Both the position numbers and the translations under genes were made by a program. A model generated the notes under the pieces. It saw only the letters and a list, made by a program, of their open reading frames with translations. It had not been told where the DNA came from and did no database searches. Positions 7,806-15,197 of a stretch of DNA of 22,189 bases are shown here, in pieces. Positions within the stretch are counted from its first letter, which is position 1; each line of letters starts with the position of its first letter. The stretch is taken from contig JADFRO010000008.1 in the NCBI GenBank assembly GCA_022561255.1, positions 1 through 22,189 of the forward strand. The letters run 5' to 3'. Origin of the DNA: Planctomycetota bacterium. GTDB lineage: Bacteria; Planctomycetota; Phycisphaerae; UBA1845.

Positions 7806-7849
7806 GCTCCCGTTGCCCCGCCCTTCAGGAAGCTGCTCGCCAGATCACA

Positions 7850-7870
7850 GGGACCGTCGCCGACAGTCCC
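7850..7870 (-). other. Hairpin between the kinase and ECF sigma genes
   Basis: GGGAC at 7850-7854 pairs with GTCCC at 7866-7870, and the interior can pair further. It lies in the 174-bp space between the kinase stop and the sigma start. No T-tract follows, so it is not a classical terminator. It could be an mRNA processing or stability element, or chance in GC-rich DNA. Confidence 0.25.
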
Positions 7871-7979
7871 GGCAACAGCGTAGCACCCAGGACACATTCC
7901 CCCAAGGACGGTTTGCCCAAAGCCCGGCGTCACTTCGGCTCCGGCTCGCCAGTGACACCCTCGACACGTCGAACGTGGG

Positions 7980-9602
7980 CTATCCCGGTCGCTGACCGCG
8001 GTCGTTCTCGCGCCCACGAGCATCAAGCTCTGCCTGAAGCGCTTGCAAGTCCTGGTTGACCTCGGCTAAGCCTTCGGCAAAACCCCAGACGTCGGGACTG
8101 TAGAGCGTCTGAAGCAGCGTCAGAGCACCGAGCTGCGCCTCCACCCCACTGGATCCCATCTGCTCGAACAACTCCATCGCATCAGTCAGCAACTCCTCCG
8201 CCGCAACGTAATCGGACTCTTTGCCACCCTTCTCGTCCGACGGCCGCGAGATTAAGAGCGACGCTAGCCGGGTCAAAGCCAGACCCTCTCTGTCCTCTCG
8301 TCCCAACATGTTGAACGCTGATAGGGCGCTTCGGTAGAACGGTTCGGCCGCATCGAACCGGCCCTGAGCGCGATAGCTCTCGGCCAAACGCAGCTCGGTG
8401 ACGGCCATAGCCAAGTCCTGAAGCTTCATCGCGTCGTCGGCACCCTTGCGCACGATCTCGTTCGTGTTGCGGGCCCAAATCGAAACCGTCGCGACTAGCG
8501 CGATCAATGCAACGGTGAACAGGGCAAACAGGCGGTGCCGGACCGCGAACTTGCGAAGTTGATAAAACGCGCTCGCCGGGCGCGCGAGAATGGGTTGATC
8601 CGTCAAGAACCGGTGGACGTCCTCCGCCAGCGCCGCGGCACTCTGATACCTCCGTGCCGGCTCCTTCTCCAGTGCTTTCAGCGCGATCGTATCCAAGTCC
8701 CCCCGCAGCGATCGAGTGAGCGAACTGGGTCGGCGCGGCGGTTCCTCACAAATGACGCGAACCGCCTCGGGAAGTGCGGCCTTCTTCACCCTGTAGGGAA
8801 GCTGGTCCGTCATCAGCTCATAGAACACGACGCCGAGCGAGTACACATCGCTGCGCACGTCGATCTCGTCCGCGTCCCCGCGTGCCTCCTCGGGACTCAT
8901 GTAGGGCAGCGTTCCCATGATGCGGCCGATCTGGAGCGTCTCCGTCTTGAGCGTCCCCTCCGGATCCGTGATCCGCGCCAGACCAAAGTCCAAGACCTTC
9001 GGCTCGCCGTCGGAGTCGACCAGAATGTTCGTCGGCTTGAGATCGCGGTGGATGACACCGCGCAGATGGGCGTAGTGGATCGCGTCGCAGATACGTCCGA
9101 ACAGCTCAAGGCGGGCGCGACGCGGAACGTTTTGCTCTCGTACGTACTCGGTAAGCGGGACGCCGCGAACGAGCTCCATCGCGAAGAACGGCTGGCCGTC
9201 GTCGTCCCGACCACCCTCGTAAATCGCCGCGATGGCCCGGTGCTTCAGACGGGCCAGCGTCTGCGCTTCGCGTTCAAAAAGGCGGAGGCGGTAGTCGTCA
9301 ACGTGCTTTCCACCTCGAATGACCTTGATCGCCACCAGTCTCTTGGGAGCCTGCTGCTCCGCCTCATAAACGATCCCCATCCCGCCCTCGCCGAGGATTC
9401 GCTGAATGCGATAGGAGCCGACCTTGGCTGGCATCGGGCGGCTGGCAGGCGGAGAGGAAGCGGCCGTCAACACTTCGACCCCCCTTTTCAGATCGGCCGC
9501 CCGGCCCTGGCAGGTCGGGCACCCAGCGATGTGGTCGTTGACCTCCGGAGCGTCGCGATCGAGCCCACTCCAGAGCTCTTCCTCGGTCAAGTGACAGCTC
9601 AT
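7980..9602 (-). CDS. Hanks-type Ser/Thr protein kinase with N-terminal anti-sigma-like zinc motif, one membrane segment and a C-terminal TPR-like region
   Basis: Numbering from ATG 9602 (540 residues). Residues 1-45 resemble a ZAS anti-sigma zinc finger: C3, then H24-x3-C28-x2-C31. The kinase domain runs from about 64 to 335: glycine loop LGEGGMGIVY (70-79), VAIK with Lys93, HRDLKPTN with Asp187, DFG with Asp205, and MSPEE as the APE-equivalent. All key catalytic residues are present, so it should be active. A membrane segment follows at about 358-376, then a helical TPR-like region (about 395-525) with LRLAESYRAQGRFDAAEPFY. The kinase and zinc motif therefore face the cytoplasm and the TPR part probably faces the periplasm as a sensor or interaction surface. 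A TTG 11 codons upstream is a possible but weaker start. The downstream gene on the same strand is an ECF sigma factor, its likely partner. Confidence 0.92.
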   Translation of the reverse strand: MSCHLTEEELWSGLDRDAPEVNDHIAGCPTCQGRAADLKRGVEVLTAASSPPASRPMPAKVGSYRIQRILGEGGMGIVYEAEQQAPKRLVAIKVIRGGKHVDDYRLRLFEREAQTLARLKHRAIAAIYEGGRDDDGQPFFAMELVRGVPLTEYVREQNVPRRARLELFGRICDAIHYAHLRGVIHRDLKPTNILVDSDGEPKVLDFGLARITDPEGTLKTETLQIGRIMGTLPYMSPEEARGDADEIDVRSDVYSLGVVFYELMTDQLPYRVKKAALPEAVRVICEEPPRRPSSLTRSLRGDLDTIALKALEKEPARRYQSAAALAEDVHRFLTDQPILARPASAFYQLRKFAVRHRLFALFTVALIALVATVSIWARNTNEIVRKGADDAMKLQDLAMAVTELRLAESYRAQGRFDAAEPFYRSALSAFNMLGREDREGLALTRLASLLISRPSDEKGGKESDYVAAEELLTDAMELFEQMGSSGVEAQLGALTLLQTLYSPDVWGFAEGLAEVNQDLQALQAELDARGRENDRGQRPG

Positions 9603-9988
9603 TTTCAACCAACCGGTCGAACGGGAACACCGCAATCCCTGCGCGCCGATCGACCTATTCCTTTCTCTTCACCAATCATATCGCGGAAGGCGGAGCCAGA
9701 CGGACGATTTCGCATTATTTCAGATTTTTTCTCCGTCGCCGGCCCGATTTTCGTGTTGTTACGGATAGAGCGGCCGTGTGTTTTCGACTATCGGGGCGGG
9801 ACGGGCTTTGGCGGGGCTGTTCCTCTTCGCGGCCGCTCATTGACAATCGGACCCCGTTCCAGGTAGAAGGGGCGAATACTTTTCGCAACAGCGGGAGGAC
9901 GGGGATAACGCGTTAAAGCATGTTTGGAATTTGTATCAGGCTTAGTGTCGTGCGGCAGGTTTCCGCCGGCACACGGAGAAAATGAGCT
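9603..9988. other. 386-bp divergent intergenic region between the kinase and prepilin-like genes
   Basis: This holds the promoters of two divergent genes. On the minus strand TATGAT (9680-9675) is a possible -10 for the kinase. On the plus strand TTGACA (9840-9845) is a perfect -35 match, but the hexamer 17 bp later (GTAGAA, 9863-9868) is a poor -10. TATCAG near 9934 is another -10 possibility. A hairpin sits just before the prepilin ribosome binding site (see 9950-9972). I see no gene, repeat or RNA in it. Confidence 0.4.
9950..9972 (+). promoter_or_regulatory. Hairpin directly upstream of the prepilin-like gene's ribosome binding site
   Basis: GTGCGGC at 9950-9956 pairs with GCC and GCAC at 9965-9972 with one bulged G. 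It ends 2 nt before the GGAG (9975-9978) that serves the ATG at 9989. In mRNA it could stabilise the 5' leader or modulate ribosome access. Confidence 0.3.
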
Positions 9989-11086
9989 ATGTCAAATCGC
10001 AACGTGAAGCGCAGCGCGAAGAGCGCGTTCACACTCATCGAACTTCTGGTCGTCATCGCCATCATCGCGCTGCTGATCTCGATCCTGCTGCCGTCGCTCG
10101 AAGCAGCGCGGCGTCAGGGAAAGCAGAGTGCCTGCCTCGCACACATCAAGAACATCGCGAGCAGCAGCCGCGTCTACCAGGCGGACGACGCCTCCGGGTG
10201 GGGCATTCCGGTCCACCCGTTGCAGTACGATCAGGAGGAGAACGACCCCACGTTCATCGGCGCCTATGAATGGGGCGGTAAGAGCGGTATAGGTAAGCCG
10301 GGCTTCATTAACTTCGCTTCGTTCCTTGGCAGCAAGTACGGAACGATGGCGGGGTTCGGTCCGGCGACGCGGCCTCTGAACGACATCCTTTATCCCGGCG
10401 GATTCACCAACTACAAAACCCAACGAAGCAGAACCGGCGCTTCCAAAGACACGGAACTGGATCTGGGGATTTTCCACTGCCCATCTGACGACGGCCCGCC
10501 GCGTGCGGCGCACTGCCCGGACTGGGTCAAGAACAGCGGACGATCGTCTTACGACCACTTCGGCAACAGCTACGCCGCGAACATCTTCATGATCCGCTGC
10601 GGAGCGAGTGATATGTATAGCAACTCGCCTTACCTACGCCCGACGACGCGGGTTCCGACGCCCGCACGCACGCTCTATTACGAAGAGAACATCGGTCGCT
10701 GGGCCTGGTCGTGCAGAAACGAGATCGAGGGTTGCGAATTCATCGGTCCGGGCGTCGACCCGGGACCGACCAAGGCCGTGCGAGGATGGCACGGCAAGGA
10801 CTGGACCTTCAACCGCGCCTTCGTCGACGCTCACGCCGAGACCCAGCGCATCTACATCGAAGGCACCGAGGATAACCAAGGCTACGCCTACCACTACCGT
10901 GCTGAGCGGCTCCCGTCGTACTCTACGTGTGGCGGAGAAGAATCGGAATATGATGACTCCAGATGCATCATCGTACGTGGCAACGGTTGGCAGAAGGATA
11001 CGCTACCCGCGTCGCTCCTGGAGACCGGCCTGCCTCCGCCAGGCGGCCAACGACCCTCGTACGAGGACTGCGTCGTTTCCGAGTAG
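9989..11086 (+). CDS. Type IV prepilin-like protein (prepilin N-terminal cleavage/methylation domain)
   Basis: The 365-residue protein begins with a basic leader and the prepilin signature: Ala13, then FTLIELLVVIAIIALLI, with the required Glu at mature position +5 (Glu18). A prepilin peptidase would cut between Ala13 and Phe14; most prepilins have Gly there, but Ala is seen. The long C-terminal part is polar and Cys-containing, and late in the protein is a WHGKDW...NRAFVDAHAE stretch resembling the H-X9-DG motif common in planctomycete prepilin-like proteins, with DA in place of DG and a longer spacing. These proteins are abundant in planctomycetes and are assumed to be pseudopilins or surface proteins; the exact role is unknown. 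ATG at 9989 has GGAG 10 nt upstream; an ATG 7 nt earlier is out of frame. A strong terminator follows at 11160, so the gene is probably monocistronic. Confidence 0.88.
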   Translation: MSNRNVKRSAKSAFTLIELLVVIAIIALLISILLPSLEAARRQGKQSACLAHIKNIASSSRVYQADDASGWGIPVHPLQYDQEENDPTFIGAYEWGGKSGIGKPGFINFASFLGSKYGTMAGFGPATRPLNDILYPGGFTNYKTQRSRTGASKDTELDLGIFHCPSDDGPPRAAHCPDWVKNSGRSSYDHFGNSYAANIFMIRCGASDMYSNSPYLRPTTRVPTPARTLYYEENIGRWAWSCRNEIEGCEFIGPGVDPGPTKAVRGWHGKDWTFNRAFVDAHAETQRIYIEGTEDNQGYAYHYRAERLPSYSTCGGEESEYDDSRCIIVRGNGWQKDTLPASLLETGLPPPGGQRPSYEDCVVSE

Positions 11087-11159
11087 CCCCTACCGCACCG
11101 CGCCTTCCCTTCGCTTCGACGCGCGGGGGACGAAGGCGTCGACTGGCGATGAACCCATA

Positions 11160-11190
11160 CCGACCCGCACTTCGCGGGTCGGTTTTTTTT
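11160..11190 (+). terminator. Strong intrinsic terminator after the prepilin-like gene
   Basis: CCGACCCGC (11160-11168) pairs perfectly with GCGGGTCGG (11174-11182) across a 5-nt loop, and eight T residues follow directly. It separates the prepilin-like gene from the next plus-strand gene. Confidence 0.92.
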
Positions 11191-11251
11191 GCTCCCTAGC
11201 CGTTGCGTCGAAAAGCAGCCGCTACCGCAGACGCGGGGGCCCAGCTCGGGT

Positions 11252-11257
11252 TACAAT
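11252..11257 (+). promoter_or_regulatory. Possible -10 element of the TMTC-like gene
   Basis: TACAAT at 11252-11257 lies about 40 bp before the GTG start at 11299 and past the terminator ending at 11190. No good -35 is visible at the usual distance. Its place supports the GTG start over the TTG at 11203. Confidence 0.35.
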
Positions 11258-11298
11258 ACCCCGTCGCCTCTTCGCGCTCCTGGAGCCTGTTAACGTCA

Positions 11299-13545
11299 GT
11301 GGACGAACCCGAAAGGAACAATGAAACGGTCAGCCGCCTAGCGGTTCTTGTCATCGCCGCCGCGACGCTGGCTGCGTTCGTCGGCGTCTTGGGCAACGGG
11401 TTCGTCTGGGACGATCAAGCCAATCTCGTCAACAACGTTCGCTATCGCGGTGTGAGCTACGAACATCTGCGATGGATGTTCACGACGTCACTGGGCGGCC
11501 ACTACCAACCCCTTACCTGGCTATCCTTCGCTCTGGATACGAAGCTATGGGGCGGTCTCAACGCAGCCGGCGTCCATCTAACCAATCTGCTCTTGCACCT
11601 TGCGACCGCGACGCTCTTTTTCTTCTTGGCCCGGCATTTGCTCACGTCAGCGTTATGCGACGCGTCGCGCGGAGCGGCGTTCGCCGGTGACAAATGCCGG
11701 ACAGCGTCGCCCAGTGCCATCGTGCTCGGCGCGGGCACTGCCGCGATCCTATTCGCCGTCCACCCGCTTCGCGTCGAATCAGTCGCCTGGGCGACTGAAC
11801 GGCGCGACGTGTTAAGCGGCCTGTTCCTGATGGCGACGCTTCTGCTCTACGTTCGCTCAACCACGACGTCATCTTCTACTGATGAGACGAGACAGACGAT
11901 GCTCGTGCGACGGCGACGTCGGCTCCTCGTCGGTGCGATCGTTTGCTACCTCCTCTCCCTCATGTCGAAGGCGTGGGGTATGACGCTACCGATCGTGCTG
12001 CTGCTTCTGGATTTCTATCCTCTTGGCCGGTTCCGAAGTCGCGACCAGCGCCCGCGAGAGCCGCTCGGATCGCTTTTGATTGAGAAGCTCTGGTTTCTGG
12101 TTCCGGCTTCTCTTTGCGCATTCGCCGCGATTTGGGCCCAGCGGCAGGCGGGTGCAGCCTGGAGCTTCGCCGAACATCCGCTAGGCCTTCGCCTGGGTCA
12201 GGCGATGTACGGCCTCGCGTTTTATCCGATCAAGACGCTCTTCCCCACAGGACTGATCCCGCTCTATGAACAGAATCCCAGTGCGACAGCCCTTGATCCG
12301 CTGAACGTCGCCGCCGCGGGCCTGGTGATCGCGACCGCTGGGCTCCTCCTATCCATGCGTAAGAAGCACCCCGCCCTGTTAACCACGTTCGCGCTTTACT
12401 TCGTGATCCTGTCGCCGGTGTTGGGGTTGGCGCAGAGCGGTCCCCAGATCGTCGCGGATCGCTACAGCTATCTCGCGTGTTTGCCCTTCGCCGTGTTGCT
12501 GGGAGGCTGCGTAACGAAAGCCTGGAGCCGCCTGTCGGTCCGTCGGCCTATGCTGCGCGTAAGCGTGCTTGTAGGCCTTGTGGCCATCACGCTTACGCTA
12601 ATCGGTCTAACACGCCGGCAGACGCGCATCTGGCAATCGCCCTACACGCTATGGAACGCCGTGATCGAAAAGGCGCCGCAAAGCGGCACCGCCCACGCCC
12701 ACCTGGCCGCAATACTGAACCAGCGCGGTGAGTTCATGCGAGCGCGTGACCACGCGATCAGGGCGATTCAGCGTCTCCCCGGAAACCGGGCGGCTCACAG
12801 GGCGCTCGGTCAAGCATCGATGGAAATCGGAAACTACGAAGCGGCGGAGAAACATCTGCGAACCGCCGCCCTGATCGCCGCCAACGTGAGTAAGAGCGAT
12901 ACATCCGCTCAGCTCGGCTTGGCCGTCCTCTACACTCGGCTGCAACGCTTCGACGACGCAGAAGCTACCTACCGCACCATGATCGAATCGGATCCCTCGA
13001 AGGTCGACTGGCGTCTGGCGCTGGCTGGACTCTTAGCAAGTCGCGACCGCTTCGCGGATGCGGAGGACATCTACGGTGGGGCACTTCGCATCGACCCCAC
13101 CGATCCGCAAACCTCCCTGCGACTGGGCATCGTCCAGCACAAACAAGGGAACACGGCTGCGGCCATCGCCACGTGGGAGCGCGGCCTGGAGTTTCATCCC
13201 GGCGACGTCCACCTGCGCGCTCAACTCGCGTGGGTCCTTGCAACGACAACCAACGACGACCAGCGCGACGGAGTGCGTGCGATAAGTCTCGCACGCGGAG
13301 CGCTCGCCGACACAGCGAACGGTGTGTTCAATCTGGAGGCTACCGAAGCGCTGGCGGCTGCGCTTGCGGAGACGGGAGACTTCGTAAGCGCCGTGGCGAC
13401 CCTCGAAGCTGCGCAGGCGACCGTTCCGGATTATACGGATGCGTTATCACGTGCGGCGGAGCGCCTCTCACGACAATTGAAACGCTATCGAGCCGGTAAG
13501 CCCACACGAGTGAACCTGAACCCGATCCAAATTACCGGTGATTGA
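11299..13545 (+). CDS. TMTC-like polytopic membrane protein with C-terminal TPRs (GT-C superfamily)
   Basis: From GTG 11299 the protein has 748 residues. The first membrane segment (AVLVIAAATLAAFVGVLG) is followed by an external loop starting FVWDDQANLV, which matches the acidic DD motif of GT-C glycosyltransferases, and then GGHYQPLTWLSF. About ten further hydrophobic segments follow. From about residue 455 to 700 come five or six TPR units (for example NQRGEFMRARDHAIRAIQRL, MEIGNYEAAEKHLRTAALI). The layout matches TMTC-type O-mannosyltransferases of eukaryotes and their many bacterial relatives, so polyprenyl-phosphate sugar transfer to proteins is a reasonable guess; activity and acceptor are unknown. 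The 32 extra codons back to a TTG at 11203 begin only 13 nt past a strong terminator and before a -10-like TACAAT, so I prefer the GTG; GGAG lies 13 nt upstream, rather far. Confidence 0.82.
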   Translation: MDEPERNNETVSRLAVLVIAAATLAAFVGVLGNGFVWDDQANLVNNVRYRGVSYEHLRWMFTTSLGGHYQPLTWLSFALDTKLWGGLNAAGVHLTNLLLHLATATLFFFLARHLLTSALCDASRGAAFAGDKCRTASPSAIVLGAGTAAILFAVHPLRVESVAWATERRDVLSGLFLMATLLLYVRSTTTSSSTDETRQTMLVRRRRRLLVGAIVCYLLSLMSKAWGMTLPIVLLLLDFYPLGRFRSRDQRPREPLGSLLIEKLWFLVPASLCAFAAIWAQRQAGAAWSFAEHPLGLRLGQAMYGLAFYPIKTLFPTGLIPLYEQNPSATALDPLNVAAAGLVIATAGLLLSMRKKHPALLTTFALYFVILSPVLGLAQSGPQIVADRYSYLACLPFAVLLGGCVTKAWSRLSVRRPMLRVSVLVGLVAITLTLIGLTRRQTRIWQSPYTLWNAVIEKAPQSGTAHAHLAAILNQRGEFMRARDHAIRAIQRLPGNRAAHRALGQASMEIGNYEAAEKHLRTAALIAANVSKSDTSAQLGLAVLYTRLQRFDDAEATYRTMIESDPSKVDWRLALAGLLASRDRFADAEDIYGGALRIDPTDPQTSLRLGIVQHKQGNTAAAIATWERGLEFHPGDVHLRAQLAWVLATTTNDDQRDGVRAISLARGALADTANGVFNLEATEALAAALAETGDFVSAVATLEAAQATVPDYTDALSRAAERLSRQLKRYRAGKPTRVNLNPIQITGD

Positions 13546-13546
13546 G

Positions 13547-13578
13547 GCGCCGCGCAGGCTGAAGCCTGCGGCTCGGGA
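13547..13578 (+). repeat. REP-like hairpin, copy 1 (upstream of arcA)
   Basis: CGCAGGCT (13553-13560) and AGCCTGCG (13563-13570) form a perfect 8-bp stem, followed by GCTCGGGAG. The reverse complement of the element at 14947-14978 has the same sequence around the stem apart from an A/T to G/C pair exchange. It starts 2 bp after the stop codon of the TMTC-like gene. It could also act in ending that transcript, although no T-tract follows. Confidence 0.7.
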
Positions 13579-13698
13579 GATTATTGCGACAGGCTCTATG
13601 TTCAGGCGCGCGCCTGCGGAACCCATCCGCGACGCGTTGCTTGCCGAAGCCGCCATCTTGCCCTACATTCGCCTCGACGTTACGACAAAAGGTGCCCC

Positions 13699-14916
13699 TT
13701 GCGATTTCAGATCAACACGGAATACGATCGTCTCACGGCTGTGCTCGTACATCGACCCGGTCCGGAGATCGACCGCCTGACGCACGAAAACGTCAAGGCC
13801 TTCCTGTTTGAAGACGTCCCGTTTCTACGACGCCTTCAAAGCGAGCACGACGCCTTCGTCGACAAGATGCGCGAGCACGGCGTCACGCCGCTGTACCTCG
13901 AAGCCCTTTTGACGGACATTCTCGCCGACGACGCCGTTCGGGCGGAGTTGTTGCGGACGGTGTGTGCAACGGCCGCCGTCCCGGCCATCGCCGAGAATCT
14001 TTCCAGCCTGGAATCATGGGACATAGCGGCGCTGGTGGACATACTGTTCGGCGGCATTACCGTCGCGGAGTACATGCGCGGAACCGGCCAACGAATCGCC
14101 GCCTCCGCCGGGGAGGAAGCTTTCCTGCTCCCGCCGATCCCGAACGCGTACTTCAGCCGCGACCCGGCCGTCGTCGTGCAGAACACTGCCATCTCCTCGA
14201 AGATGCACTATCGAGAGCGCGTACGCGAGACGCTGCTCACCCGAGCGGTGCTCGAACATCATCCCCAGTTCCGCGATAACACAATCGTATACGGCGGCTC
14301 GGATGAACCGGCTGAGGATCGACCTTACACCATCGAGGGCGGCGACATCATCGTACTCTCCACCGACGCCGTCTTGATCGGAGCAAGCGAACGGACACGA
14401 AGTGAAACCATCGAGTGGCTCGCGCGGAAGTGCTTCCAAGCGGTCGACGTAAAACGCGTTTACGAGATTCCCATTCCCAAGGAACGTGCCTTCATGCACC
14501 TCGACACGGTGTTCACCGTTGTCGATCGCGGTAAGGTGTTGTGGTACTCGCCCGTGGTGGAACAGATCCGCTACATTCACCGGTACGAACCGGACGGCGA
14601 CGGCGAGACGGTCCGACGCGAGCCCGAGCAACGGAGTTTGCTCGACATCCTTCGCGCCGAATTCGGCATGGAAGTAACCGTCATCGACACCGCCGGCGGC
14701 CGCAAACCGCACGCGGCTAAGGAACAACGCATGGACGGCGCCAATGCCCTGGCGATAGCACCAAGCGTCGTAATCACTTATGAACGAAACGAGCACACGA
14801 CGACCGCACTCGAGCGGGCGGGCGTTACGTGCATCGAAATCGACGACGCGGAGCTCGTTCGCGGACTCGGCGGCCCGAGATGCATGACCATGCCCCTACG
14901 TCGAGAACCCGCTTAG
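13699..14916 (+). CDS. arcA: Arginine deiminase
   Basis: The enzyme converts L-arginine to L-citrulline and ammonia, the first step of the arginine deiminase (ADI) pathway, in the cytoplasm. The 405-residue protein matches the family in length and keeps all catalytic groups expected from the Pseudomonas enzyme: Asp155 (YFSRDP), Glu213 (TIEGGD), His267 and Asp269 (FMHLDTVF), and the nucleophilic Cys395 in GLGGPRCMTMPL. The start is TTG at 13699, preceded by AGGTG about 5 nt upstream; the protein then begins RFQINTEYDRL as usual for the family. It is flanked on both sides by inverted copies of a REP-like hairpin (13547 and 14947). Carbamate kinase, the last step of the pathway, is 1.1 kb downstream on the other strand; no ornithine carbamoyltransferase gene is in the window. 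Confidence 0.96.
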   Translation: MRFQINTEYDRLTAVLVHRPGPEIDRLTHENVKAFLFEDVPFLRRLQSEHDAFVDKMREHGVTPLYLEALLTDILADDAVRAELLRTVCATAAVPAIAENLSSLESWDIAALVDILFGGITVAEYMRGTGQRIAASAGEEAFLLPPIPNAYFSRDPAVVVQNTAISSKMHYRERVRETLLTRAVLEHHPQFRDNTIVYGGSDEPAEDRPYTIEGGDIIVLSTDAVLIGASERTRSETIEWLARKCFQAVDVKRVYEIPIPKERAFMHLDTVFTVVDRGKVLWYSPVVEQIRYIHRYEPDGDGETVRREPEQRSLLDILRAEFGMEVTVIDTAGGRKPHAAKEQRMDGANALAIAPSVVITYERNEHTTTALERAGVTCIEIDDAELVRGLGGPRCMTMPLRREPA

Positions 14917-14946
14917 CGCTCCGCCACGGATCGATTGACCCGTTTC

Positions 14947-14978
14947 TCCGAGCCGCGGGCTTCAGCCCGCGCGATTTC
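14947..14978 (-). repeat. REP-like hairpin, copy 2 (downstream of arcA, inverted)
   Basis: GCGGGCT (14955-14961) pairs with AGCCCGC (14964-14970). Read on the minus strand, the element aligns with copy 1 at 13547-13578: both have a GGCTGAAGCC core flanked by CGGCTCGG. The one paired difference, A-T against G-C, keeps the stem intact. It lies 31 bp past the arcA stop. Confidence 0.7.
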
Positions 14979-15184
14979 TCAATGTTCCTCGTCGCTCGAA
15001 CGCCGGCGATCCGACGCATTCGAACACAAGAAATGCTCTCGGGTTGAGAAGAAGGCACGCCCATGAAGATGTTCGCTTGCGTTTGGAATCAGCTTGTCGA
15101 TTCGATAGAATTGCGGTTTTGAACGCACCCTATGGGAAATCCGTATTCAAGACAGGATACGCCCCCTTCCCCACGGAGATCGGA

Positions 15185-15190
15185 TATTCT
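15185..15190 (+). promoter_or_regulatory. -10-like hexamer immediately before the methyltransferase start
   Basis: TATTCT at 15185-15190 ends 7 nt before the ATG at 15198. No Shine-Dalgarno sequence lies at the usual distance, so this may be the -10 of a leaderless transcript. No convincing -35 is visible. Confidence 0.3.
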
Positions 15191-15197
15191 GTAAACG

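Noticed and set aside
7789..7830. tRNA-like D-arm sequence (GGTAGCTCAG) on the plus strand
   Set aside because: The would-be D stem GCTC is followed by GCTC, not GAGC, and there is no anticodon arm or T-arm (GGTTCGA) at the right distance. It overlaps the start of the ECF sigma gene.
8535..9866. 443-codon open frame on the plus strand
   Set aside because: It is antisense to the kinase, which has complete conserved motifs. The translation is low-complexity Arg/Leu-rich with no recognisable domain; long antisense frames are common in GC-rich genes.
14014..14796. 260-codon minus-strand frame inside arcA
   Set aside because: arcA on the plus strand has all catalytic residues of arginine deiminase; the antisense frame is a shadow.
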